Below, piece by piece: positions 1-13,127 of a stretch of DNA of 64,000 nt. A program made the position numbers and the translations under genes. The stretch is from contig JAGUCH010000009.1 in NCBI GenBank assembly GCA_019096065.1, forward strand, positions 2,986,001 to 3,050,000. The letters run 5' to 3'. The notes under the pieces were generated by a model. The model saw nothing but the letters and a program-made list of their open reading frames with translations. It was not told where the DNA came from and searched no databases. Source of the stretch: Paracyclopina nana. Its lineage: Eukaryota; Arthropoda; Copepoda; Cyclopoida; Cyclopettidae. Position 1 is the first letter of the stretch. The number at the start of each line of letters is the position of its first letter.

Positions 1-537
1 AGGGCCCAAATGCACAATTGCTACCAGTGTGCTTACACTTTTATCTCTGTCTTCATTGGTGACATAAAATATTGCCATCAATTTGTGTGCATGTAGTAAA
101 AAACCTGGTGAAGAAAAAAAGCACAGTGGACGGAATAAACACAAAAAACTGCATTCGCCAGCATTAATTTTGCTATTGGATTTTAACTCATGAATTACGA
201 CTGAAAAAACTTTGGGTGGTGTACTTATTCACTCCTGTGAATCCACACGTGTTCACTCTATGCTTGCAATTTAGGTTCGAGCAATATATGGGGTATTGTG
301 ATATCAGGAAAAAGATGGTTAAAAATCCGAGTGAAAAGTAAATAACAAAACCTCTAAAAAAGCACGTGGATCAACCAAAAGCAACAACAACGAAGCGACG
401 ACATCAAACCTCGCCTAAAAAAGTCTCTAAATAATGGAAAGCATAAATCTGTCGCCTAAAACTCACATTAAATAAATCAGCATGCACAATAAATGCCACG
501 TTTAAAAATATCTGCTCAAATATACATGGTTGGTAGG
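1..537. other. Intergenic, no gene seen
   Basis: AT-rich sequence downstream of the minus-strand secreted-protein gene. I see no exon-like open frame, repeat or RNA gene. It should contain the 3' UTR of that gene, but no AATAAA is visible on the minus strand. Confidence 0.5.
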
Positions 538-2554
538 CTAAGAAAATGAGAAAATATCTATGAGTAGTTGTAGATGTGACCTCAATACTGGCCTCAAGGC
601 CAAGATATGATCTTTCTTCTCGGGAAGCCTTTCAGTCCTCATAATTTGGGTGAAAAGCCACTTGATCACGCTCAAATTGGCTGTCATGGTTTTTTTCAGA
701 AGAGGTCTCAGCCCGCTCCTACTAGCAGCCTCTGCGGCCTCCACGGCCTCCAATGCCTTTTGTAGTTGAACCAAAAGTAAATGGGCTTGAAAAAAATCCT
801 CTTGGTGAATGTCAGCTCCGGCCTCAATGGCCTTCAGAAGTCGACTCAAAATAGCCTTATTTTCTATCTGACCACTGTGCACCGAGTCCAGGATCGAGGG
901 TGATGCAAAAAAAGTGCCATTTATTTGTTGGCCCTTCTTGAAAATAAGGCGGCTGAGCTTAATTAACTGGTGATGTTGTAGCTGACTCGATTTCTGATTA
1001 GCATTTCCTAGTAGTGGTGGTCGTGAGGTTGTATTGATTGGTGATTCGGGGTCACTGAGGCTGCTATTATGTGTTGTACTCGATTGGTGTTGTTCCTCCT
1101 CAGCTGCTGCTGCAAAATAGACAAGACCCAAATTAATTACATCCATACCAAATGAGGCAAGTTTCGATCCATCATCAATTCAAAGTTCAGTTCATCTACA
1201 AAATTCAGATTCATCAATTTTGAGAATGCAGATGCTTTCCCCTAGAAGTTATTTAAATGCAAACTTTTCCTGAGTAATAAAAACAAACTTTTTGTCTTCA
1301 TGAGGCTTTTTTGGTCATTACGCTAGAAAGTTGAGCAATTAATAAATTGCTGCAAGTTTACACAGATTTTGCAAGTTCAATAGTGCGGAGCTTTAACTTT
1401 AGTATATACCATTAAAATGGTGAATGTTTTGCCTTTTTTGAGGCAATAAAAGAAGAAGCGAGTTAGGTCCAGTTTGGCCAGCTGGAAGAAAATGTCTCGG
1501 CTTATCTCTGATTTTCACCTCATCACGTAGCACGGTTTTTAAGGCCTCAGGTTCAGGCTTTCTTCTCCCCTCATGCATGGCTGGAAAAGCTGAAATTAGA
1601 TTAGCATAAAATCTGGTTATACCACTGCACTTGAGCGCACCAAGCTGCGTTGGAAATATGAGCAAGAAAACGCGTGCGCGCGAGTGCGCTTTTCACATCC
1701 AATTAGGCGTCTAGTCAGCTACGCGCGCACGTGTCACGACCTGTTAGCACGTTATGTCACTACCAATTTATGAATGCAAAAATTGCATTTGACAACTTCA
1801 TTCACTTGAAGGGCAATTCATACATCCTGGTGAATTTCAAAGTAACTCACATCCATGTGAATTGCTCCCCAACAAAAACTTTTTTCCTTTGAAAACTCTT
1901 TCACAACATTTCAAAGCTGAAATGTGACAAAAAGGTACGTCTAACCTTTCAACTGAGTGAAGCTAATTGGGCTGGCGATATCTTCGTAGAACTTGGTTCC
2001 AGGATTTTTCCTCTTTACCAACATGTAGGCTTTTTCTTCAGTTACAGAAGCTCGTCGATTGGTCGCTGAGGCAGCAGGAAAAACAAAGCTGAAAAGACCA
2101 AAACAAAAGGTGACATCTAGTGGCGTAATTATCCATGACTAATATTGCTTATGCTCTACCTTGGCTTATGCTCGGCCTTTTTTCTCGGCCATTCTTCTAT
2201 TTGGTCTTCTTCAGTTTCATCACCATAAAATAGGATTTTTTCTTTCACCGCAGTCACGTATGATGGCAAATCTGGTCTTTTTCCTGGCATTGAAAAGGTC
2301 TCCAGAGGATTTTTTAATTTCTGCACACCCTCATCGCCTCCTTTCTGTGGCCAAATTGCTTCCAGAGGATTGCTGAGTTTCGTCAGGCTCGATTCGAGTA
2401 GAGGATTTCTCAGCTTTTGGACTCCGTTAGTATCTGCACGATTGGTGGGGAAAATAATGGGAGTAAAACTGGAGCCACCAAAATTATGTGGACTAAAAAT
2501 AGTGGAGCACTTGGCCAATTTGATGGTAATAAGGCACAAAATTAAAATGCCCAT
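538..2554 (-). CDS. Secreted protein of unknown function, 429 aa, four exons
   Basis: Seen: four exons at 2554-2160, 2088-1946, 1589-1410 and 1109-538 join with matching phases (2, 1, 1) and GT-AG borders; the 1290 coding bases close in frame. The product starts with a hydrophobic signal peptide (MGILILCLITIKLAKC). Residues ~45-90 hold three imperfect repeats around VQKLRNPLLES, LTKLSNPLEAI and VQKLKNPLETF. The middle is rich in Lys/Arg with several dibasic sites (KRK, GKR, QKR). The last exon gives a Gln/Ser/Thr-rich stretch and then a helical C-terminal region of ~130 residues. Inferred: an extracellular protein, possibly processed at basic sites. I do not recognise the family. It is divergently paired with the LYRM7-like gene, 356 bp away. 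The start codon is the one that exposes the signal peptide. Confidence 0.75.
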
Positions 2555-2910
2555 GATGTAGTTTTAATTGATCACATGATCCACTAGCCGTGGATTATTA
2601 GTGACTCAATGAAGGTCGAACGCAAACTGACGCAAATATGGCGCACATGTCCCGCACGGCAGCTATTTATTTTACTACTAGTGGGAAAATCACGTTAACT
2701 GTGCACGTCAATAAAAAACGTCAACAAAAACAACCAATCCTTTCTTATAACCTTTCAATGGTGCTTTTAAAATAGTGTAAAATGAATAATAACTGAAATC
2801 ATGTAAATAGCTAAAAGCATAGTTATTATTCATATGATACTAGAGTTCAAGGTTGCGTGATTAGTTGAAAAATGTTCCGCGCAACTTTTTATATAATGTA
2901 AACAAATAAA
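2555..2910. promoter_or_regulatory. Shared divergent promoter region
   Basis: This 356-bp interval separates two head-to-head start codons (secreted protein on minus, LYRM7-like on plus), so it must hold both promoters. No clear TATA box in either direction; individual elements cannot be assigned. Confidence 0.5.
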
Positions 2911-3276
2911 ATGTCGCGGATTCGCGACGCGTTAAAAATATACAAACAACTCCATCGCACGTCTCAAAAAGTGTTCGCCAACGATGACAAAGGACTTTTA
3001 GCAGCTCAACTCAAGATCAGGCAAGAATTCGACAAGAATAGACATGTCACGGAGGAGAAAGCTCTTGGCGAACTGCTGAAGTTTGGACGTGAAGTGAATG
3101 ACGTTCTCGTCAAAAAGGTTGTTCAGCTTGAGCAAGTTGAAGAGCAGACTTTCAAAGCCAACATACGAAAAAATGAGGTGGAATTTGGTGAAAATACGCT
3201 TTTCCGAGATGACATCACCGAAGAACAATACAGAGCCAAAAATAGACAGCGTAAAAAGAAGTGTTCTGATCCATAA
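2911..3276 (+). CDS. LYRM7: LYR-motif mitochondrial complex III assembly factor (LYRM7/MZM1 type)
   Basis: A single-exon, 121-residue protein. Residues ~5-50 match the LYRM7 family closely from memory: a LYR-like IYKQLHRT, then QKVFANDDKGLLAAQLKIR and EFDKNRHVTEE, corresponding to the human LHRTRQQVFKND region. The C-terminus is basic (KNRQRKKKC). Known for the family: LYRM7/MZM1 is a matrix chaperone that stabilises the Rieske iron-sulfur protein (UQCRFS1) before its insertion into complex III. The human protein is about 104 residues, so this one is slightly long at the C-terminus. No intron is needed. A CATAAA lies ~15 bp after the stop but there is no canonical AATAAA close by. The start is the first ATG and aligns with the family N-terminus. 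Confidence 0.88.
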   Translation: MSRIRDALKIYKQLHRTSQKVFANDDKGLLAAQLKIRQEFDKNRHVTEEKALGELLKFGREVNDVLVKKVVQLEQVEEQTFKANIRKNEVEFGENTLFRDDITEEQYRAKNRQRKKKCSDP

Positions 3277-6200
3277 AAATGCACCCTGAACATAAATATA
3301 GGGAGAAAAAAAGCAGTTTTACTTCGTAAGTCTCAGTTGATTTTTAGACACATTTTCTCGAAATGCAAAACTTGACAATAGTTAGATGCAATGCATTTAC
3401 TAAATGTCTTGATTGATTCTTCTCATTTTGGCCTTTGGTTTGTAGAATCTCACAAAATAACTTCAAGATGTCAAAAGCTTTATTTCACTTGTTATTGGGG
3501 CTTTTATCGAAACTACAGTTCTCAATGCCAATATTTACCATATAGCTTAGTGTGGTAGTTTTTCAGTAGTGCTATTTTCGCAACTTTTTTTATGAAACCT
3601 CGCAACCTTTACAATTATTTTTGTGCTCTCCATTTTTGGTTTTATTTCAGAATTGTGCTAGTTTTAGCAGGTTGTACACATGGAAAACTTTTGTTTCCAC
3701 TTGAAAGCGAATCAAATTTACTGTTATTACCATCATTCCCAACAGTTTTCAGGATGGTAACCATTCCTGGTCGCTTTGGAAGACCACACATGTTTTGGCA
3801 GAAGTGTAATGGCTTACCACCCCCTTTTTTCTTACTTTCAAGAGCAGAGAAAAGGAACACCTCATGACAAGCGAATTTATTTCTAACCAAAAGTTTCCCC
3901 TTCTAGACTGGAGCTGTCGTAACCGAAGAAGCAAACCTAAATCGGAAACGTGTCGACAGATGTACGAAAAAACGGCAAAAAAGGTTTTTTTGTACATTGC
4001 TTACAGAAGCATCGATTTGAGGCTAAAGCCAAAGACGACTACTTATTGCTAAGAAAGAAAATCATTATAAATGCCACATATCTACTTAACCATGACCAAA
4101 GCAGAAAAAATTCTTCAGACACACAAGTAGTCATAAATTATGGCACGTTTCACTGTCTGCAGTAAGGTAAAAAAAATGGCAACTAGCAGGTTGATTGATT
4201 CGACAAAAAACTAAGAAAATCAGCGTAGCGAATCTGAGAACTTAGTAGAACAGCCTGAAGTTCATTACAAAGTTGCCCGCAAGTTTTCATAAAGAGAATA
4301 ATTTCTGGTCGCGCTTTTGGATCACTTTTCAAGCTCTCAGTTTCCCCTTTTTCATACAGAGACTCTAATCCTTTTTTTTTTCTTTATTGAATGCTCCTCG
4401 TGTTTGAACAATTGAATTTGCACACTGTGCGAGCATTTCTAAAAATTGAGCTGCCAATCATTTCCCATTGTGTTGTGAAAATTGAATAAAGTACGAAAGT
4501 GATTCTAATTGGTCTTTCATTTGGTATCGTGACATTTTTGATGTACTTCTTTGTAACATGTCATGATTTTTACAGAAAAAAAAACAACTTGGGGAATTCA
4601 GGGGGAAACTGCTGCAGCTAAACGCAGTTGTGACTCGATTTCAACTCGTAGCACATTGTGTGACATAAAAGATAAGCTGTGGGCAAAAGTGCTGACCTTA
4701 TGGTTATTATTCATGCTTTTTGTCACGAAGATGGGTAGCTTAAAGTTGTCATGTGGCGTTCATCTATTACAATACTCTATATCAATTTGTTTTCTTGGTG
4801 GGCCATTTTTTATTAGCCTACTTTTTAGTTAACGTCCAACAGCTTAATTTTTCTCGAAAAAACTTTTGACGACCAACGATAAAAATAATTTGACACAGTT
4901 CACTCAACTTTGTTTTCAGTTCGAAAGACTGAAATTAACCTCAAAATGAGTGAGTATTGTAACGATAAGATTTTGTCAAAGTTTGTTAAATGAACACCGC
5001 AGGATTTGAGATGTTATCGTTTACCTTATTCTGAATTCAAGGAGAGAAATCAGATATTGTAGCATAAATGAAGCATTAACTCACTCTCTACCTATGTAGC
5101 ATTGTGTGCAAAGTAAAGGAAAGCTTAACCAGCATGGGGGCAAAAATAAATTGGATTGGTCTGAGTCCACTGGTCAATAACAAAGATTCACAAGAGGAAG
5201 TGGAGCAATATGGTTATTAATTCTGAGGGCTGTAACGAGTTATGAAAAATGGCTGATCACACATCAATCTGAGTCGACCATAGGAATTAAGTCTTCTCCA
5301 ATTTCCTCGAACGTGTGATCCAAAACTGATTTTGGCAGCTAGGAGGAAATCAAGAAGCTTTATAGTAGCACAAGGGTTGTTGTTTTTGAAATGCGAGGAG
5401 GCAACTTGGCATTTTTTCCCATTCCACATGAAAAGTAGAAACAGTGATCACGTGAGGCGTTTTTAATAAATAACTGCTTTGCTAGCATAATGTGCACTAT
5501 AGCTGCATTTGTGATAATTGCCGGAGTTCTCTCGTGAAATTAGCAAGTTCACACGCGCCAGCCATTGTGATTGACTATGGAAATCGTGTAAAACCACTTC
5601 CTATTAATACATATTGCAAATCAATTTTTATGGTATAACTGTGAATAATGCTCCCTACAGTGGCGTCAAATAGCCATTTTCTCTGTAGATGTCCCCAAGT
5701 GTGTATTTTTGGCATTGTTGGCTGTGCAAAAAGCCAATCCCCACCAGACCAGGCAGCATCACAATACAATATACGCGGGGTATATCTGCAAAGGAAGACC
5801 AAGCCATTGACCTCTTTTTCCAAGGATGGATTGCACCAGTAGCAGGCTCAATAGCAAACATCATTTGGCATAGGAACCACTATAAGAAACTACGTAGCAT
5901 GCAGAAAAATACCTTATATACTAGTAGGATGTATTAATGATGGAGTGTTCGTCTCTCTAATGCATAAATTGATAAAAATCATGATTTTTTTCATTCTTGG
6001 GTTAATTTCAGTTTTGAGAACTGTAACAAAGTGGAGTGTAATCTATTGTTTCAGATTTTAGGTTTTTTAGGGCTCTTGGAAGTTTTTTGTGCAAAACTTC
6101 GAAAACAAATGCGTACCTCAAAAGCAAAGGTCGTCAAATCCTTGATTCAACGAAAAATACCAAGGTTTTAAATATTCAGCTGGTTGATGGGGACATGGCA

Positions 6201-9200
6201 AAGTCACAAAGTAGGCCAGCCAAGTTTGCTAATTAGTGCTATACTTTATGTATTAGCTTGCTAATTATAATATCCTCTACTCTGCAGAAGAATTGAGCAT
6301 TCTGGAAAAGTTTGCTACATTATTATACAGCATGGTTCACTGATATTGCACACTACTAACGAAAATCGGCCAAATCGATAAACCGATCATAGAATTTTAG
6401 GGCAAACAATTAGCCGTTGCTACTGACGCATTTTCAAGCGGACACAATGAGTTGCGCGCTCGCCTATCAGGCCATGGGTCACAACAGATGGAAAGAAATA
6501 GTTCCTTGAGTGAGCTAGCTAGCCCTACTCAGCCTTTCAGAATAACAAATCAACTGCTACATGAAGATTTTGTTCAAACCTTTTGTGAGGTTTTCATTAG
6601 ATTTTGAAGACAACATTCATATTCATTGTAAAAAGGTGTTTTTATTATCCAAAGAATAAAGGAGGTTTGTTTTCATTTCAAAAGTTCTTCAAGTAATACA
6701 GCCACAGCTGGGAGAACCTTACTTAGCTCAAAAATCATCACAGAATACAGATACTTGAACAGTGCATCAACCAACTAAAGCTATATTTCATATTGCCAGT
6801 GCAGTGATGTCAACAATTCAGCCATTACTAAAATGACAGTACTTGTCTTGCAATTCAGCCATGACTTGAAAGACCAAGTACTTACTAGTTTTCTTGTACG
6901 TCATGTTGTCTAAGTAAAACCTGAAAAACAAAATCATGTCAAGGGCTGGGTTCACATGGGTCAATCCACTTTTTGGCCTTGTATCTGTTAATCCAAGCCA
7001 AAGTCAGACCCAAATTGAAGCACAAAGTGTCCTCTTTTCTTAACATTAATGTCAATTGAGACACGCCAAGCTTTTCTTCATATAATTGATAACAGCCATG
7101 ACTTGAATGCCCAAGTACTTGTGTGCTACTTTGCCCATCATTTGTGCCTCCATCTATCATGTTTCTGTCGAGCAATTACAATCACACTTCTCTGGCTCAA
7201 GAAACACAATTTAACGGCATAGAGCCGAGCCAGAAGAGATCAATTAAGCAGCAGACAATAGAGCAGGAATGCGAGAATGAGTTTTCAAACTGGAGAACGC
7301 TCCAAAACTGCTTTTTTGGGGGCTTCTGATCCAGAAACATTTACATGTCAGTTACACAAAAAGTGACTGAAATTAATTGGCCTTCTTTACTAATTGGCAG
7401 ATTGAGCTAGTGAAAATAAGCCTTGATTGCACCTTCTAGCCGAGAAGGAATTTGTTTACTATTTGCTAGCTCTGTGTAGCTTCTTTTCACGCCTTTTTGC
7501 GGCTTCTTGGCTTCTCCACACTTGGAACAGAAAAGATTAGCAGTATGACCAGTGGCCACCAAAGTGACCGCGCAGATGCACAAAGTTACACAATTATGAT
7601 GATGAGAATTAGTTCTCCTTCCATAAAATGGTGGCCTTGGTTTCGACTTTTGACTCCGCGCAAGGAAACCTCTGAAGTATTTCAGAATACGAAATGAGAT
7701 TCTCCAACCTCAGATTCGTTGCTAGAGACCAGAGAGAGATTTCAAACTGATTCGTCATGGCACGTCAAAATATGATAATGAAGCTGTACAGTATACAGAA
7801 TATCCCACAGTTTTCCGAGCATGTATTTGCTCAGCTGAAGCGAGCCTCTAATTTTTAGGCATATAACATAGCAACAAAATTCTTTTTTATGCACTCGGCT
7901 CGATCTTTGAGTGGCATCATGCTTCGATTATGATGGGACAATGTGTATATATGCACTATATAGAAAATGTCAAAAGTTATTTCAGGAGCAGCAAAGCAGA
8001 TGTTATCAGATGATATCAAAACGTTTTGCCACACATCATCCCCTCAGCATGCAGCTTTAATCCCCATATTTTGGGTAATCCCACCGCTACTACTACTACG
8101 GCTACAAAATGGGGTTCAATAATGCTGCTTCAGAATTGACGACAATTCAGCTCGAACAACCTTAATAGGGCAATTGCTAGCGGATATAGCACTGCTGCAA
8201 AAGTAGGAGCACCCTTTTATTCGCCAAAGCTTGGAGCTACTGGCTTTAAAACTCCCCCTTTTTCATGCCAAGTTTGACCCCAATCTTCCTTTTGCAGTTT
8301 GGAATTGGCAATCTATCTGCACAGATCGGGATATTAACAGAATGTTTAACATTCCTATCATTGCTGCGAACGTCAACTTGAATTAAGATCCCTATCAACT
8401 TTGCATCTCTGTCCTCACTCTCAATTGGGACATATCAATTTAGTAATAAACAATTAATCTGCTACATGCAGCATATACAACATAAAAAATATAGGGGGAT
8501 GCACTTTTATGTCGTGCACATTTACGCATCATTGCCTTGCTTTTTTTCACGAAGAAAAATATCATAAATTATAGCATTTTGCTTTCCGGTCTCTAAACAG
8601 AAATTAGCCTTAACTTGAAAGAGATTTTCTCAATTTCAAGTTTTTATAAGAATTCCTTGCATTATTGGCGTCATATTTTTATGCGACAAGAATACCAGCG
8701 GTAATATGAGAGATCTAATTGAATGATTTCAGAGATTCACGGTTTGGCGACTTTTGTTAGAAAGGGCTCTCGCATGACTGGACAAGAATTGGGTCTGTAA
8801 TTTTCGTTTTCTTGCGAGCTGGCATTTCACAAATGCCAGCAATTTACAGCATATTGAGCCTAGAGGCCACGATTTGCCAGAAATTACACGGTGGTATCAA
8901 TTGGAAAAAGATAAGGTGTGAACCAAAACAAGAATGAATGCATTTTTAACCATTACAAGGTGTAACAAGAAAAAATCTTCACCTGCTTCCTGGAAAAAAT
9001 TGTGCATTGGTGCCTACAACACCGGAAAAGCAGTCAATATTTGGGACTATAGCCATCATTATTTGTTTGTGCCATTATTCATGAGTATTTCACAAGGGCA
9101 AACATATTCTCATATTGTATGATAGTTGATAAAAGAATAATCCTCAATTTCATTAGCCGTTTTTTGCTAGACTTCTGAGGCTTCTGTCTCAGTTATCAAC

Positions 9201-10736
9201 TTATTGAAGATGATGTCAGCAAATCGATAATTGGGCAAATCGAATTAATCACCACCGGAATAGCAATCGATGTCGATAATCTTCATCAAAAGAGAGAATA
9301 TCTCACTTTAGGCTCAAACAGCAACAATAACAAAACCCACGTGGTCACCGCGCGCAAGTGTAAACAAATCGCTAGTTTCTTTCTATATTTTGTCAACGCA
9401 ACCTCTTTCTACAAATAAATTGATAATGTTGACCTTTCAGAAGCAGACATTCAAATTGCCACAGACGTCATTAAAAATGCAAGAGTTTCAGCAGTGAATG
9501 GTTGGTGGAAAAGTCCTCCAGAGCAGAGATGATGATGATGATGCTCCAATTCTTTCACAAAAGAATTCTTCCCGAGTGGGGGAGTTAGGCTATGTGCTAC
9601 ACAGTAGCATTAAAGGTCCTCGAAAAGACATGGGAACAGCAAAAATGGCTGCTCTCACATGATATGGGAAAAAGGTCGTCATTTTCCATGTTTTCTATAC
9701 CACAAAATGGTAACAAACGATACCTTTGTAAACTGAGTGATGCTATGCGCTGCTCCATTATTTTTTTCCAAAATGGCTGCCTATAAAATGTTCTTTATTC
9801 GGCGAAGACGTGTGTGTCCTGCTTTGCGATCGATAGTGCCATTGTAAATTCGGAGAAAAAGCAGGAAGGGGAGATTTGTAGTATAGTAGGAGCTAGATGG
9901 TGATCTTTTGCAAAAGCTTACGTGATTTACTTGGAAGCTTAACATCGATCCATGTTCACCCGTGGAGATGACTCATCATGCAACCTAACAAATTTGGCAT
10001 ACAGCTCCATTACATAAAACCCCCAACCCTACTATGCACTATTGTGGAGCTTTGTATTTTCACAGCAATAAAGTTGGCTTTTTTGTTGTGAAAAATGAAC
10101 ATGGCTTTCAGCACGAGCAGAAAGGGAGCAATATATTGAATAATTCATTTGGAATTTAGCATCATCAAAGCATTGCTCGGTGACCTCTTTTCCTTTTGAA
10201 AAGATCATGCTATAGCAGAAGTAGACTGCACTTTCATATAATAGGTTGATGGAGTTTTGGCAAGTTTTGCTTTTAGCAAAGTTTCACATCATGGAATGGA
10301 GCAAAGTTACAACTCACAATCAGTGTATGAACCACAGGCTCAGGTCCTTTTTGCTGTTTTTAATTTATGTAGCTTTTCTGTTAAAGAAAAATCTCAAAAG
10401 CGTACTATAGATCCGGAAAGAAATGTAGGACAAATAAGATATTTTTGTTATGCTTTTTTCCAGTTGAAAGGCTGAGCCAAAAGCGCATTTTGAACGTATA
10501 CAGGTGGGGTTGCTCTCTTTACGCATCAATTCAGAAAAATCAGTTTTTTTATTCACAAGCTAATATAATATGCAGTGCAGTGTGTTGAAAGAATAATTGA
10601 TACGTTGCAGCCCAAACATTCCATATCCTGCAACATTGAATGCGTTGCTCAGCAATTTACTGCATTATACCTTCAAAAAAAATTTGTCTACCCTAATTTT
10701 TCCACCACTTTAAAAAGTCGTATGGCAGGCTAGAAA
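3277..10736. other. Gene desert, no supported gene
   Basis: About 7.4 kb of AT-rich sequence. The open frames (longest about 90 codons) have no domain, signal or splice support and look random. The only order I see is a ~30-bp direct repeat (6855-6884 and 7093-7122, CAGCCATGACTTGAA...) and a short GAT run near 9530. A copy of the recurrent TGAACACC motif lies near 4990. Confidence 0.45.
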
Positions 10737-11714
10737 GGCTCTACTGGTTAAAGGCTAATCGGTAAAAGGCTATTTGGTGTAAGGCTAATTGGTAAAAGGC
10801 GAAATGGTGAAAGGCCAATTGGCGAAAGGCTAGATTGGAGAAAGGCTACCAAAAAAAGGCTAAATTGATAACGATACAAGAGTTCAAATCATTTAATAGC
10901 TTTTTCTTATAAACATTTCTATGAGGTAAGCAAGGCACTTTGTGAGCTTATATCTCAGCATCTACTCGTCCGTTTGGAACCAAATTTGGTGGAATTCATA
11001 AGGACAAATTGAAAAATCTTCATGCCAATTTTCATCCGGATTGGAGGACGCTAAGGCCGCCATACTGAAAGTGAGGCAAATCAGTTAAGCAAAGGAGAAA
11101 AATTAGCCACCTCCTTAGAGACCTCCGATCCGGATGAAAATTGGCATGAAGATTCTTCAATATGCTCTAATGAATACCTCCAAATTTGGTTCCAATCGGC
11201 TCAGTAATTTTCGTAAATCAAAAAAGCAGCTGCTTTGCTTTTAAAAATGTTACGGGTTTGCTTAGCCTTTTTATCTTAGCTTAGCTTCGTCTGGCAACAT
11301 GAGAAAGGCCTAGTGTCTTGAAAATAGAATAAAGTTATTTTCCTTGGTGACAACAGAATCAAGTCTTGCTTATTCTCAATAAGCTATATCAGCTTGGTCA
11401 GTCAAGTCAAGACAAGTAATTCTTGTTTGTAAAATTTTCCTTTGTACAGATCCAAGCCTATTTATGAATTCCTAAGCTAAGCCCAAAAAAGCAATTTTTG
11501 TCACAAAAAAAAAAAGAAAATAAGACTTAACAAGGACAACCAAAAGATAGTGATATGTCACTTGTGAACCAATCAAACACTATAATTCAAAAACATCTGC
11601 TATTGGCCTTTTAAATATAGCCTTTTACCAATGTAGCCTTTGCCCAATTGGCCTTTTACCAATTAGCCTCTAACCAATTAGCCTTTTGCCGATTAGCCTT
11701 TAACCAGTACACCC
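10737..11714. mobile_element. Foldback element, 978 bp, tandem-repeat arms, 8-bp TSD
   Basis: Seen: the left arm (10737-10870) is a run of ~16-bp units of the form GGTAAAAGGCTAATT; the right arm (11605-11714) is the same in reverse complement. The ends are GGCTCTACTGG and, read inward from the right, GGGTGTACTGG. The octamer GCTAGAAA flanks both sides (10729-10736 and 11715-11722). The interior contains a second inverted repeat, ~10975-11050 with ~11127-11195 (CCGGATGAAAATTGGCATGA). No coding capacity. Known: foldback elements of the FB and Galileo kind have long terminal inverted repeats built of tandem units. An 8-bp TSD fits the hAT or P/Galileo superfamilies; which one is unresolved. It is non-autonomous. 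Confidence 0.85.
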
Positions 11715-12997
11715 GCTAGAAAAAGGCCAAATGGTCAGAAGACACCCATCAATCTTCACAAACATATGAAACCTGATTCTTTAGAGTAAACAAAAAAGCC
11801 TCTCACTAATGGAGATGGATCGAAAAATGGGTCGTGCCCTCCTCCTTCCTAGTTTCTGTTATGAAAAATGGCTGATTGATACGTGCCACGTGCTCAGTGA
11901 TTATTTGATGATGCCTGCTTAGTTTGGTAGTAACTGGATCGATGGAAAATTGCTGCCTTCCTGTCTTCCCTGGATTGGATGAGTGGAATGCTATGTCATC
12001 AACCTTAATCACTAAATATTTGCTAGCTCACAAGGGAAAATCAATAAACTCACTTTAATAGTGTGGTCAAATGACTTTTGACAGTAGTGCTAATGGGTAT
12101 GTGGTGCATATTGTCAAATTATTAATAACAGGAAGGTGTGTGTGCATGATTGTGATTTGGCGGAAAAAAAGGTCACCGGAAATAGGTGCTCGCATTAGCA
12201 TGCATGTTTAGTAGGTATATATGGCTTTTGTGCATTTGCCCATGCAATTTCATGCCAGCTTGATAGAACGTAACACATATGTACGTACTATAGCAAGGCA
12301 AACATGATCGAAACCACCTAGATTGAAAAGGAAAACTTGCTTTTAGGCTCATCTGCAAGTCCAGAAAAAAGGAAAAAAGTACTACTTTTGCCTTTGTTGC
12401 TCAGTTTCAGTTTTGCGAAAAAAATTGACGGAAGATTTTATATTGGTAAAAAGGGCCTTACTTTGAAGCAAACAGCCTTAGAGAAAACAGCGTAGTGTAC
12501 ATGAACGGCGCATTAAAGGAGCATAACTGGTGAAGTTGTTGTTTGTTGATTGTCAGTGCAGTCAACCGATTTTAAATGATGCCATGTGATTCTAACCGCT
12601 AACTACTCTTTTGGTTTTGCGCGAAAATGTGTGGTTCTCTTTTAGTACATGGTAAAAGTGAGATCGACCATAAGACGCAGAACAATTAATGTCTACCCTC
12701 TCTTTCACACAAAAATGCTCTTTTTTTTTACTTGATATATGATACAGTTGTAAAATATGCGTCATTGCTCTTGCTGAGTCATATTATTAGATGCAAAAGT
12801 CTCGTGAAAAAATTGATAGCACAGAGAGCAGCGGAAGCATCGAAATGTGAACATGAGAATGCAATTTCACTATTACTGCCAATGGTGAGTTAGCGTGACC
12901 AATGCTAAAAATACTGTACCACTCCTCCTCCTGCGCGAGCTTCGTCTTCTTGTGCCAAAGCTAGAAATCGAGCGTGGAATTAACCATGATTCTCCAA

Positions 12998-13127
12998 ATG
13001 TGATGTTCATCTAAATAAGAACTCTTTTCAGCTTTGTAGTACAACAACAAAAAAATGATCAATGGGAACTTTTTTAAATCATAATTTTAAGCGTTGATTA
13101 AATATCCTCTGTAGATGAACACCACAT
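12998..13127. mobile_element. MITE with ATGTGRTGTTCATCTA inverted ends
   Basis: A 130-bp sequence bounded by ATGTGATGTTCATCTA on the left and TAGATGAACACCACAT on the right, a 16-bp terminal inverted repeat with one mismatch. Non-coding. Single copies of the right end (TAGATGAACACC) occur at several other places in the window, so it is probably one member of a common family. The superfamily is not determined. Confidence 0.65.

Noticed and set aside
4563-4832. 89-codon plus-strand open frame with hydrophobic C-terminus
   Set aside because: AT-rich chance frame; no family resemblance and no neighbouring exon.
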